Positions 49,644 to 57,778 of a DNA stretch of 64,000 nucleotides are shown one piece after another. Within the stretch, counting starts at the first letter, position 1. Each line of letters starts with the position of its first letter. Location: NCBI RefSeq assembly GCF_900103325.1, contig NZ_FMXM01000019.1, forward strand, positions 62,001 through 126,000. The letters run 5' to 3'. The stretch is from Mesorhizobium qingshengii. GTDB taxonomy: Bacteria > Pseudomonadota > Alphaproteobacteria > Rhizobiales > Rhizobiaceae. The notes below the pieces were generated by a model. That model saw nothing but the letters and a program-made list of their open reading frames with translations, was not told the DNA's origin and did not search any database. The translations under genes and the position numbers were made by a program.

Positions 49644-50120
49644 ATGTCGAGCGATAGAGACAGAAGGGGGGCGCCCGAGCCAATGTCCAGCCAGGCCGAC
49701 GGCGTCACCGGCGATCTTGTCAAGCTGATGCCCCGCGATCTGGTTTTCGTCATGCGCTTCATGGGCGAGAGCCAGCACCGGCTGCAGAGCCATTTCCAGG
49801 ACTTCATCCGGGCCGAGCTTGCCGCCGGCGGCGTGACCACGCAGACGCATCCCATGATCCACCTGTTCATCGAGAACCACGCAATCCTGTTGCGCGACTT
49901 CGTCTTTTCCGGCGTTTCGCTGACACGCCAGTTCCGCGTCGACGAGATCGAACGCCTGACCGGCGATACGACATCGATGATCCGCGTCGACATCTGGGAC
50001 CAGCTCAAGAGTCACATCGAAACAGCTGAAAAGCAGTTCCGGTCGCAGGCCGGCACGCTGCCCAAATTGCTATCGGCTTTCGAAAAGCCACCCGGACCGA
50101 TGGCTGGGGGCGAGAAATGA
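49644..50120 (+). CDS. Unknown protein, first gene of a four-gene operon
   Basis: 158 residues from ATG 49644 with GGAG 9 bases upstream. After a charged, Pro-containing start it is mostly helical: DLVKLMPRDLVFVMRFMGES near 25, HPMIHLFIENHAILLRDFVF near 71, and DIWDQLKSHIETAEKQFRSQ near 117. The C-terminus is Pro/Gly-rich. No cysteine, signal peptide or membrane span. I do not recognise the family. It is coupled to the next gene by an ATGA overlap and is transcribed away from the monooxygenase operon, sharing its upstream region. Confidence 0.75.
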   Translation: MSSDRDRRGAPEPMSSQADGVTGDLVKLMPRDLVFVMRFMGESQHRLQSHFQDFIRAELAAGGVTTQTHPMIHLFIENHAILLRDFVFSGVSLTRQFRVDEIERLTGDTTSMIRVDIWDQLKSHIETAEKQFRSQAGTLPKLLSAFEKPPGPMAGGEK

Positions 50121-50437
50121 CAGGAGGATCCGAAACCGCCCGGCGTGACGCGCTGCTTGCTCGCCGTCTCGATCTCGTCGCCCACGTCTCCGCCCTCACG
50201 GCGGAGGCAATGCGGCTCAATCAAAAACGCGCCGGTATCGAAATGGACGTGCTGCGCCTGGAACTAGAGATCGACAGAAGCGGCGCCAGCGAGCAACTGG
50301 TGCGGGACTTGCATGAGGCCGAGGAGAGCGCAGCGGCAATCATGCTCGCGTGCGCAGCTTGCGAGGACCGCATCGTCGCGGCGGAAGGCGATGTCGAGGA
50401 CGTCGACCGCGACCTCGCGGCGACGGTTGAAGACTGA
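50117..50437 (+). CDS. Unknown small coiled-coil protein
   Basis: 106 residues, almost entirely predicted coiled coil (heptad-like LLARRLDLVAHVSALTAEAM near 14, then VLRLELEIDRS and a second long acidic helix). Two cysteines lie in MLACAACED near 78-86. It overlaps the upstream gene by 4 bp and ends 8 bp before the beta-propeller gene. Role unknown; it looks like an assembly or scaffolding partner. Confidence 0.72.
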   Translation: MTGGSETARRDALLARRLDLVAHVSALTAEAMRLNQKRAGIEMDVLRLELEIDRSGASEQLVRDLHEAEESAAAIMLACAACEDRIVAAEGDVEDVDRDLAATVED

Positions 50438-50445
50438 GGGAAGGA

Positions 50446-51579
50446 ATGGCCGTGAACCAGCAGACAATGCAGAACCTGACCCTGTTCGATCTTTTGGCGC
50501 GAAGCTGGCGTCGCCCGTCGGCGATCGCCGGTCTGCGCTTCAGCACCGACGGTTCGGCTGTTGCCTTCACCTCGGTGGACGGAACCGTTGCCATTGCCAC
50601 GGTCGCGGATCACGAAACACCGGAGTCGCGGCTCAGGGTGAGCCATGATCTCGGCCAGACGACGATCCGACCCAGGGAGAAGCCGCCAGTGCCGTTGATC
50701 GCCACGGCGGCATTCGGGGATGGCGATGTCCCGCTGGCGGCCCATGCGCATTCCGGCTTTCTGGTCGGCGCGGCCAGTGGCGAAGTGCTGCCTCTGACCG
50801 CGGGCGGTGAAGTCGTGGCCCCCCTGGTCCGGATCGAGGGGCCGATCGTCGCCCTCGACCACAGCGCCCGGGCAGACACGACAGCCGTCGGCAATGGGCA
50901 TGATATCTTCCTGTCGCGCGGCCAAGACGACGCAGTGCAACTGGGATGCCGCGTGACATCGTCGACAGACACACTCGCGTTCTCGCCCGGCGGGCGGCGC
51001 CTTGCCTGCGGCCTTGGTGAGGGACTTTCGATCTGGGCGGTCGAAGGCGACGCTGCCTTGATACGCGATGTCTCGCTTCCAGCGCGCCCGGCGTCGATCC
51101 GCTGGAGCGACGACGGCACATGGTTGGCCTGCGGGCTCGAAACTGGAGGCTTTGCCCTGGTCGACCCGGTTGATGGCCATTCCAGCATTGTCGCGGGATT
51201 TCCGTCGCCGGTCCGGACGGTGTGCTGGAGCCAACCCGCAGATGCGCTGTTTGCCTCGGGCGCCTTCCGGATCGCCGGTTGGTCGATGACCGCCCCGCCT
51301 GTTGGCGGCGAAACCTCGGGCGCGTTGGAGACAGGCCGTGCCGGGCTGATTCTGGTCGAGGCGGTGGCGGCACACCCGGAAAAGAAGCTGATTGCCGCGG
51401 GTTACGCCAATGGCCGCATCACCATCGCCCAGATCGGCGCGCGGGACGAACTGCTCGTCAGACCCCTGGGCAGCGCGGTGACCGCGCTTGCCTGGTCCGG
51501 CGATGGACGACACCTGGCAGTGGGCGCCGTCGATGGCACCGCCGCGATCATCACCTTTCCCGCGCAAATGTTCAAATAG
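50446..51579 (+). CDS. WD40-like beta-propeller protein of unknown function
   Basis: 377 residues made of about seven repeated blades, each with a pattern like IAGLRFSTDGSAVAFTSVDG (24-43), LAFSPGGRRLACGLGEG near 173, IRWSDDGTWLACGLETG near 214 and LAWSGDGRHLAVGAVDG near 345. No signal peptide or kinase domain, so it is a cytoplasmic stand-alone propeller, most likely a protein-protein platform. Preceded by GAGGGAAGGA. Stand-alone bacterial WD40 proteins in tight operons with coiled-coil partners are unusual. Confidence 0.8.
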   Translation: MAVNQQTMQNLTLFDLLARSWRRPSAIAGLRFSTDGSAVAFTSVDGTVAIATVADHETPESRLRVSHDLGQTTIRPREKPPVPLIATAAFGDGDVPLAAHAHSGFLVGAASGEVLPLTAGGEVVAPLVRIEGPIVALDHSARADTTAVGNGHDIFLSRGQDDAVQLGCRVTSSTDTLAFSPGGRRLACGLGEGLSIWAVEGDAALIRDVSLPARPASIRWSDDGTWLACGLETGGFALVDPVDGHSSIVAGFPSPVRTVCWSQPADALFASGAFRIAGWSMTAPPVGGETSGALETGRAGLILVEAVAAHPEKKLIAAGYANGRITIAQIGARDELLVRPLGSAVTALAWSGDGRHLAVGAVDGTAAIITFPAQMFK

Positions 51580-51611
51580 CGGACGCAGTCCACATGAAAC
51601 AGGAGGATGAG

Positions 51612-51785
51612 ATGCAGACCGAACTTACAGCCGAAGAAGAAAGCAAAGACGAATTTTTCGAACGGCTGGCCAAGCTGTCGGAAGAAATGGTGGCCAAGCA
51701 TGGCAAGGATTTCAGCATGGGCGCGCTGGTACTCGCCGCACGCTGGATCGCCGAAAACCGTGTTGGCAAGCTGAAGACCAACTAG
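51612..51785 (+). CDS. Small acidic protein, last gene of the unknown operon
   Basis: 57 residues from ATG 51612, five bases after a perfect AGGAGG (51601-51606); an earlier in-frame ATG at 51594 lacks such a site. The sequence is an acidic helix (ELTAEEESKDEFFERL) followed by MGALVLAARWIAENRVG near 37-53. It looks like a two-helix adaptor. It overlaps the convergent allophanate hydrolase gene by 4 bp. Family unknown. Confidence 0.7.
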   Translation: MQTELTAEEESKDEFFERLAKLSEEMVAKHGKDFSMGALVLAARWIAENRVGKLKTN

Positions 51786-53581
51786 ACTGCATTGTGATCG
51801 ACGAAGCGGCGCCAACCACCGAAGGACGAGATGTCGGACGCACCGCTCAGGCCAGCGGTTTCGACCAAAAAACCCTTGGCCGAACTGCCGTCCTCGAGCT
51901 CGATCGTCCCGATGCCGAGCGGCGGTGGAATGGCCGCGACGAAACGGCCGAAGGCATCGGCCGCCAGCCGCCAGACTTCGACCTCGACGGCTTCACCCCC
52001 TTCGGCGACGCGAATCAGGCCGGGCTTTGGCACGGACTGGCCGGCGAGCGCATAGAGCCTGTAGGCGGCGGACGTCCTGGCCGCACGCGAGAAAAGCGCG
52101 CCGAGCTGGCTCAGTTGGCCATTGAGCGGCATCCCCGAAAGATGCGCGCCAACAACCACCAGATCTATCATCTCATCCCGCGCGCGCTCGCCCGGCGGTG
52201 AGCAGCCCGGCTGCGCCCAACCAGTTGAGCCAAGCGGAAGGCCGCCCGCCGCATGGATGTCGCGGGCAAGTGCCGCGGTCAGCCAGTCCCTGCCTGCCAT
52301 GGCGAGCAAGGTCACGCTCATCGGCAGCCCGTCGTCGCGCTTGCCGGTCGGCACGGCAATGCCGCACATGTCGAGCAGATTGACGAAATTGGTGTAGGTG
52401 CCGAGCCGGCTGTTGGTGGCGATCGGGTCGGCGAGCACCGCCTCCAGCGCGTAATGCGTCGGCGCGGTCGGCACGCAGAACAAGTCGACTGAAGCGATGA
52501 CCGAAGCGAGCTTCGCCTTGTAGGCCTGAAGCGCGTAGAGGCCCATGAAGGCGTCTGCCGCCGAAAGACTGCGCGCGCCGCCGATGATTTTCCGCGTTAC
52601 CGGATGCAGGGCCGCTTCGTTTGCATCCATGAAGTCGCGGATCGCGGCGTAGCGTTCGGCCACCCAGGCGCCTTCATAGAGAAGATTGGCGGTGGCGTAG
52701 AAATCGCCGAACGGGATTTCGACCAATCGGCAGCCGAGCTTCTCCAGAAGGCCAAGAGCCGCCTCGAAGCCGGCCTGCATGGAGGCGTCGCCGAAGAACT
52801 CGAGATCCCCCTTCGCGGGCACGCCGACACTCAGCACCGGCGGGCGCGCGGCCAGCGCCGGCACCTTGATCGCGCGTGAATAGGCATCGGCCGGATCCTT
52901 GGCCGCCGCCACGCCGAACACCGCATAGGCGTCGTCAACGGTCAGCGCAAACACCGAGATGCAGTCGAGCGTGCGGCAGGCCGGCACGACGCCGGCGGCC
53001 GAAAGCGCACCAACGGTCGGCTTCAGCCCGACGATGTTGTTGAGGCCGGCGGGTATGCGGCCGGAGCCTGCCGTATCCGTGCCAAGCGCGAAGGAAACGA
53101 TGCCGCGCGCCGTCGCAACGGCGGACCCTGACGAGGAGCCGCCCGGCACAAGGCTGGCATCGATGGCGTTCCTCGGGATCGGGTACGGCGTGCGCACGCC
53201 GACAAGGCCGGTGGCGAACTGGTCGAGATTGGTCTTGCCAACCACCAGCGCGCCGGCAGCCTTCAGGTGAGCCACCACGGTGGCGTCCTTGTCGGGCACA
53301 TAGGCATATTCGGCGCAGGCTGCCGTTGTCGGCATGCCGGCGACATCGATGTTGTCCTTGACCGCGAAGGGCACACCCCACAGAGGCTTGCCCTCCGGAT
53401 CGAACGGTCCGAGCTTTTGCGCCTGCGCCAGCATGTCCGCCCTGCCGGCGAGATGGAGGAAGATGCCGGGATCGTCAGCCGCCGCGATGCGCGCATGCAC
53501 GGCATCGATCATGGCGGCGACAGTGACACCGCGGGCATAAGCCGCGTGCAGACTGCCGATGTCGAAGCGGATCTCGCTCAT
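51782..53581 (-). CDS. atzF: Allophanate hydrolase (AtzF type)
   Basis: 599 residues from ATG 53581. The amidase-signature triad is Lys75 (FAVKDNIDV), Ser149 (GGSSSGS) and Ser173 (GTDTAGSGR), offset by 16 from AtzF of Pseudomonas ADP. The C-terminal domain (about 465-599; HLSGMPLNGQL onward) matches the AtzF domain that decarboxylates the N-carboxycarbamate intermediate. It converts allophanate to 2 NH3 and 2 CO2, the last step of biuret breakdown. It is the last gene of the operon. Confidence 0.92.
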   Translation of the reverse strand: MSEIRFDIGSLHAAYARGVTVAAMIDAVHARIAAADDPGIFLHLAGRADMLAQAQKLGPFDPEGKPLWGVPFAVKDNIDVAGMPTTAACAEYAYVPDKDATVVAHLKAAGALVVGKTNLDQFATGLVGVRTPYPIPRNAIDASLVPGGSSSGSAVATARGIVSFALGTDTAGSGRIPAGLNNIVGLKPTVGALSAAGVVPACRTLDCISVFALTVDDAYAVFGVAAAKDPADAYSRAIKVPALAARPPVLSVGVPAKGDLEFFGDASMQAGFEAALGLLEKLGCRLVEIPFGDFYATANLLYEGAWVAERYAAIRDFMDANEAALHPVTRKIIGGARSLSAADAFMGLYALQAYKAKLASVIASVDLFCVPTAPTHYALEAVLADPIATNSRLGTYTNFVNLLDMCGIAVPTGKRDDGLPMSVTLLAMAGRDWLTAALARDIHAAGGLPLGSTGWAQPGCSPPGERARDEMIDLVVVGAHLSGMPLNGQLSQLGALFSRAARTSAAYRLYALAGQSVPKPGLIRVAEGGEAVEVEVWRLAADAFGRFVAAIPPPLGIGTIELEDGSSAKGFLVETAGLSGASDISSFGGWRRFVDHNAV

Positions 53582-53928
53582 GTGGCCTCCCCCAGAATGA
53601 TCACCGGCAGGTCCCACTGGATCAGCACGACGCAGCCGTCCTTCGTCCACACCGAATGCTCGGTCCCGACCGGGTTCAGGATGACGCTGCCCGGGGGATA
53701 GTCGCCATTCTCGTCGCTCTGCGTGCCCTCGAGCACGACGATGGTTTCCAGCCCGACATGGCGGTGGCGCGGCACGCCGGCGCCTTGCCGGTAGTGGAGG
53801 ATCGCCACCGACGGCTCAACCGGCCCGCCCTTGAGCAGCCAGTGCACCGTGATGCCGTCGCGAAAAGGCTCGAATGGCAGATCGCGCCAGCCGCCACCGA
53901 CGAGGCCGGCAAAGCTCAGATTAGCCAT
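53578..53928 (-). CDS. Cupin-domain protein, ChrR-like
   Basis: 116 residues from ATG 53928. A single cupin barrel with metal ligands in YRQGAGVPRHRHVGLE near 47-62 (two histidines and Glu62) and a later His in NPVGTEHSVW near 88. It overlaps genes on both sides (11 bp with the hydrolase upstream, ATGA with atzF). Small cupins of this type are found in biuret/allophanate operons; a role in sensing or in an auxiliary hydrolysis is possible but unknown. Confidence 0.82.
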   Translation of the reverse strand: MANLSFAGLVGGGWRDLPFEPFRDGITVHWLLKGGPVEPSVAILHYRQGAGVPRHRHVGLETIVVLEGTQSDENGDYPPGSVILNPVGTEHSVWTKDGCVVLIQWDLPVIILGEAT

Positions 53929-54589
53929 TCGCAAGTCCCTGCAGCACCTGGTCGGTCGTCGCCGTCCAACCGACAATGGCGCCCTGGGCGCGGATCATGG
54001 CGATGGCCGCCGCCTTGAACTCCGGAAAATAGCTTTCCGTCGCATCCTCGGCGAGCAGGCATTCATAACCACGATCATTGGCCTCGCGCATCGTCGTCTG
54101 CACGCAGACTTCGGTGGTGACACCGGCGAAGACCAGCTGTCGCGCACCGAGCCGCTTCAGGTCCTCGCCAAGACTGGTCGCATAGAAGGCGCCCTTTCCG
54201 GGTTTCTCGATGACGATCTCGCCAGGCAATGGCGCCAGTTCGTCGAGGATCGCCGTTCCCGGCTCGCCAACGATCAGCACCCGGCCCATAGGCCCGACAT
54301 CGCCGATGCGGATCGACGGATTGCCGCGGTTGCGCTTGGCCGGCGGCAGGTCGGACAGATCGGCCCGGTGGCATTCCATCGTGTGGATCACCGGCAGACC
54401 GGCAGCGCGGAACCCCTCGATCAGCTTCTTCACCGTCGGCACGATCGCGGTGATGCGGCTGACGTCGTTGCCGAGGCTGGCGCCGAAGCCGCCGGGCTCG
54501 GCGAAGTCGCGCTGCATGTCGATGACGACCAACGCCAGCGAGGCTGGCGTGAAGACGAAGCGAAATGGCTGCGCATCGATTTCGGCCAT
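53921..54589 (-). CDS. Cysteine hydrolase paralogous to BiuH, possible triuret hydrolase
   Basis: 222 residues of the isochorismatase superfamily with Asp24 (VVIDMQRDF), Lys129 (EKPGKGAFYAT) and Cys162 (TTEVCVQTTMREAND). It shares these motifs and general layout with BiuH encoded 1.5 kb upstream but is shorter at the N-terminus and clearly diverged. Triuret hydrolase (TrtA) is a known BiuH paralogue that often sits beside it, making this the likely function. A second biuret hydrolase is the alternative. It overlaps the ABC ATPase by 1 bp. Confidence 0.82.
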   Translation of the reverse strand: MAEIDAQPFRFVFTPASLALVVIDMQRDFAEPGGFGASLGNDVSRITAIVPTVKKLIEGFRAAGLPVIHTMECHRADLSDLPPAKRNRGNPSIRIGDVGPMGRVLIVGEPGTAILDELAPLPGEIVIEKPGKGAFYATSLGEDLKRLGARQLVFAGVTTEVCVQTTMREANDRGYECLLAEDATESYFPEFKAAAIAMIRAQGAIVGWTATTDQVLQGLANG

Positions 54590-56112
54590 CAGTGATGCCC
54601 CGCCATATGCTCGCCTATGGTTTGCACGCTCGCCTGCGCGATCGGCGTTTCGTAAACCAGTGCGCCGTCCGACATGACGAAGATGCGATCGGAAAGTTCC
54701 AGAAGCTCGTCGAGATCCTCCGACATCAAGAGCACGGCGGCACCCGCATTGCGCGCCTTCATGATGCGGGCGCGGATTTCAGCCACGGCCGAGAAGTCGA
54801 GGCCGAAGCACGGGTTGGAGACGATCAGCAGATCGACCTCGCCGGTCAGTTCGCGCGCCAGCACCGCGCGCTGCACATTCCCACCCGACAGCGAGGCGAT
54901 GGGCGAGGACAGCGATGCGGTCTTGACCTTGAACTGCTCGACCAGCCTAGCGCTGAAGGCGCGGATGGCACTGGTGCTGATCCAGCTTACCGGTCTGCCG
55001 TTGCCATCCATGTCGAAGGTGCGGAAGGAGATGTTCTCGGCCACCGTCATTTTCGGCGCACAGGCATTCTTCAGCGGCTCTTCGGGAATAAGCCGCACAT
55101 TGAGCGCGCGCGCCTCTGCGCGCGTCGCGGCATAGGCGGTCCCCCGCACCAGCACCTCGCCGGCGTCACGCGGCCGCTGACCCGCCAGCACTTCCAGAAA
55201 CTCCTTCTGGCCGTTGCCGGAAATGCCGGCGATGCCGACGATCTCGCCCGAGCGCACGCCGAGATCCTCGATGCGGATCGACTTCAATCCGGTTCGATCT
55301 GGCGCCTTCAGCGATTTGACCTTGAGCACGATCTCGGCATCCGGCCTCGGCGCGGCGCGGCTGTCGAGCGCGGCGATCGGCTGGTCGCCGATCATCATTG
55401 CCGCCATCGCCTTGTGGTTGAGATCGGCGACGCGGCCGGTTCCCGTGAGCTTGCCCTTGCGCAGCACGCTGACGTCGTCGGCGAAGGCCGTAACCTCATG
55501 GAACTTGTGCGAGATCATCAGCACGGTGAGGTCGCCTGCCTTTGTCATGTCGCGGACCAGGCCAAGCACCTCCTGCGCCTCGCCCGGCGTCAGCACCGAG
55601 GTCGGCTCGTCCAGCACCAGGAAGGAGCGGCCGAGATAGAGCTGCTTGATGATTTCGAGCTTCTGCTTCTCGCCCGCCGCAAGCTCCGCCACCTTGACGT
55701 CGAGCGGCAACTTGAACGGCATGCGCTCCATGAACACGGCGAGATCGCCACGCTCCTTGCGCCAGTCGATAATGCCGGGAACCTTCTCGCGCGAGATGAC
55801 GAGGTTTTCCGCTCCCGTCAGCGACGGCACCAGCGTGAAATGCTGGTACACCATGCCAAGCCCGAGCGCCGAAGCGTCGCGGGGGTTGTCGATCTTGACC
55901 TCGCGGCCATCGACCAGCATGTCGCCGGAAGTCGGGTGATAAAAACCCATCATGCATTTGACCAGCGTCGACTTGCCGGCGCCATTCTCGCCGAGCAGCG
56001 CGTGGAAGGACCCTGCCGATACCTTCACCGACACGCCGTCCAGCGCCGTGAAGCCGCCGAAGCGCATGGTCATGCCGATGGTTTCGACGCCGACTGCTTT
56101 TCCGACGCTCAT
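54589..56112 (-). CDS. ABC transporter ATP-binding protein, simple sugar/nucleoside (BMP) type, two nucleotide-binding domains
   Basis: 507 residues from ATG 56112. Domain 1 has Walker A GENGAGKST near 41, Q-loop, and DEPTSVLTP near 170. Domain 2 (from about 270) has a degenerate Walker A (GISGNGQKEF) and a signature-like LSGGNVQRAVLAREL near 413, with SNPCFGLDF where Walker B is expected. This asymmetric layout is normal for the RbsA/YufO class. It powers uptake by the two permeases and the BMP binding protein of this operon. Biuret or a related ureide is the likely cargo. Confidence 0.92.
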   Translation of the reverse strand: MSVGKAVGVETIGMTMRFGGFTALDGVSVKVSAGSFHALLGENGAGKSTLVKCMMGFYHPTSGDMLVDGREVKIDNPRDASALGLGMVYQHFTLVPSLTGAENLVISREKVPGIIDWRKERGDLAVFMERMPFKLPLDVKVAELAAGEKQKLEIIKQLYLGRSFLVLDEPTSVLTPGEAQEVLGLVRDMTKAGDLTVLMISHKFHEVTAFADDVSVLRKGKLTGTGRVADLNHKAMAAMMIGDQPIAALDSRAAPRPDAEIVLKVKSLKAPDRTGLKSIRIEDLGVRSGEIVGIAGISGNGQKEFLEVLAGQRPRDAGEVLVRGTAYAATRAEARALNVRLIPEEPLKNACAPKMTVAENISFRTFDMDGNGRPVSWISTSAIRAFSARLVEQFKVKTASLSSPIASLSGGNVQRAVLARELTGEVDLLIVSNPCFGLDFSAVAEIRARIMKARNAGAAVLLMSEDLDELLELSDRIFVMSDGALVYETPIAQASVQTIGEHMAGHH

Positions 56113-56135
56113 CGTGGCCCCCTCATGACATCCCC

Positions 56136-56837
56136 TCAGGGCAGTTGCGCGACAAGCGCGTTGGAATTCGACACCGTGCCGAAGACGCCGCCCTGCGTCT
56201 TGATCATCTTGATGGCCGCCAGATGGTTGCCGTGGTCGGTCGCCCCGCAGCAGTCCTCCAGCATCATGCATTCATAGCCGCGGTCATTGGCCTCGCGCAT
56301 GGTGGTGTGCACGCAGACATCCGTGGTGATGCCGGTCAGCACGATGTTCTGGATGCCGCGCTGGTTGAGGATCAGCTCCAGGTCGGTGGCGCAGAACGAG
56401 CCCTTGCCCGGCTTGTCGATGATCGGCTCGCCCTCGATCGGGTAAAGGTCGGGGATGATGTCCCAGCCCGGCTCGCCGCGCACCAGGATGCGCCCACACG
56501 GACCAGCATCGCCGATGCCGGCATTGATGCGGCGCGAGCGCCAGCGCTTGTTGGCCGGCAGGTCGGCGAGATCGGGACGATGCCCCTCGCGCGTATGGAT
56601 GATGGTGTAGCCTTTGGCCCGCATCGCCGAGAGCACCGATTTGATCGGCTCGATCGGCGCCCGCACCAGCGACAGGTCGTAGCCCATATGGTCGACATAG
56701 CCGCCCGGTCCGCAAAAATCGGTCTGCATGTCGATGATGATCAGCGCCGTGTTGTCGGGCCGGAGATCACCATTGTAGGGCCACGGATAGGGGTCGGCAT
56801 CGATGTAGCGTTGGGTGATCTCGGCTCTGGCGTTCAT
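56136..56837 (-). CDS. biuH: Biuret amidohydrolase
   Basis: 233 residues from ATG 56837. Catalytic residues sit at exactly the positions of characterised rhizobial BiuH: Asp36 (IIIDMQTDF), Lys142 (IIDKPGKGSF), Cys175 (TTDVCVHTT) and Gln215 (IKTQGGVFG). It hydrolyses biuret to allophanate and ammonia. Allophanate hydrolase is encoded at the end of the same operon, completing the pathway. ATG 56837 has GGAG 8 bases upstream; two upstream codons could also start. It is flanked by transporter genes, a strong sign of linked uptake. Confidence 0.93.
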   Translation of the reverse strand: MNARAEITQRYIDADPYPWPYNGDLRPDNTALIIIDMQTDFCGPGGYVDHMGYDLSLVRAPIEPIKSVLSAMRAKGYTIIHTREGHRPDLADLPANKRWRSRRINAGIGDAGPCGRILVRGEPGWDIIPDLYPIEGEPIIDKPGKGSFCATDLELILNQRGIQNIVLTGITTDVCVHTTMREANDRGYECMMLEDCCGATDHGNHLAAIKMIKTQGGVFGTVSNSNALVAQLP

Positions 56838-56851
56838 AGGCAACACTCCAG

Positions 56852-57778
56852 TCATTTGGTGATCGACAATTCGCCCGGCGCGCCGGCAAGCGTGCGTGTC
56901 GGCGACGAGGTGGCGATCATGATGATGAGGGTGAGGATGTAAGGAGCGGCATAGAACAGATAGTACCCCTGCGTGACGCCGACCGATTGCAGCGCCGGGC
57001 CGAGCGCCCCTGCCCCGCCGAACAGAAGGGCTGCGGCAAGGCAGCCGAGGGGGTTCCAGCGCGCGAAGATGACCAGCGCCACCGCCATCAGGCCCTGGCC
57101 CGACGAAATGCGCTCGGTCCAGCTGCCGGGATAGTAGAGCGACAGATAGGCGCCGCCGATGCCGGCCAGCGCACCGCCAACGCCGGTGGCGAGCAGCCGC
57201 ACCGTGTCGGGGTTGAGGCCCATGGCGCGCGCGGCGTCCGAACTGTCGCCGACGACCCGCACGATGAGGCCGGCGCGCGTATTGCGGAAGGCCCACCACA
57301 GGATGACTGAAAGCACCGCCCCGATTAGGAACAGCACGTTGACGTCAAGCGCCGCCTGCACCTGCGGAATATCCGACCAGCCGCCGAAGGGAATGGCCGG
57401 CAGATTGGGCGCCTTCGGCTTGATGAACGGCTTGCCAAAGAAGAAGGCCAAGCCCGAGCCGAACAGCATCAGCGCGATGCCGATGGCGATGTCGTTCACC
57501 TTCGGGAATTTACAGATCCAGCCATGGAACAGGCCGAAGCACAGGCCGGCGAAGGCTGCGGCCAGCAGGCCGAGCCAGGGCGAGTTGGTCATCACCGCCA
57601 CCGCATAGGCGGTCATGGCGCCGAAGACGAGCGTGCCTTCGAGCCCCAGATTGATGCGCCCCGACCGCTCGGTGATCGCCTCGCCCAGCGAGACGAAGAT
57701 GAAGGGTGTCGACACGCGGATGGCGCCGCCCAGAATGGCCAGCGGCACGCCCCAGAGGCCGATCTCGGTCGCGTCCAT
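56852..57778 (-). CDS. ABC transporter permease (BMP/simple sugar type), second permease
   Basis: 308 residues, eight or nine hydrophobic segments, with the inner-membrane permease signature around RSGRINLGLEGTLVFGAM near 38-55 and a C-terminal GQGLMAVALVIFARWNP near 225. It matches YufQ-type permeases of nucleoside/ureide importers. Its ATG overlaps the upstream permease stop (TGATG), so the two should be made in equal amounts and form a heterodimer. Confidence 0.92.
   Translation of the reverse strand: MDATEIGLWGVPLAILGGAIRVSTPFIFVSLGEAITERSGRINLGLEGTLVFGAMTAYAVAVMTNSPWLGLLAAAFAGLCFGLFHGWICKFPKVNDIAIGIALMLFGSGLAFFFGKPFIKPKAPNLPAIPFGGWSDIPQVQAALDVNVLFLIGAVLSVILWWAFRNTRAGLIVRVVGDSSDAARAMGLNPDTVRLLATGVGGALAGIGGAYLSLYYPGSWTERISSGQGLMAVALVIFARWNPLGCLAAALLFGGAGALGPALQSVGVTQGYYLFYAAPYILTLIIMIATSSPTRTLAGAPGELSITK

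Noticed and set aside
54565..56277. 570-codon plus-strand open frame
   Set aside because: Antisense to the ABC ATPase, which has full Walker and signature motifs.
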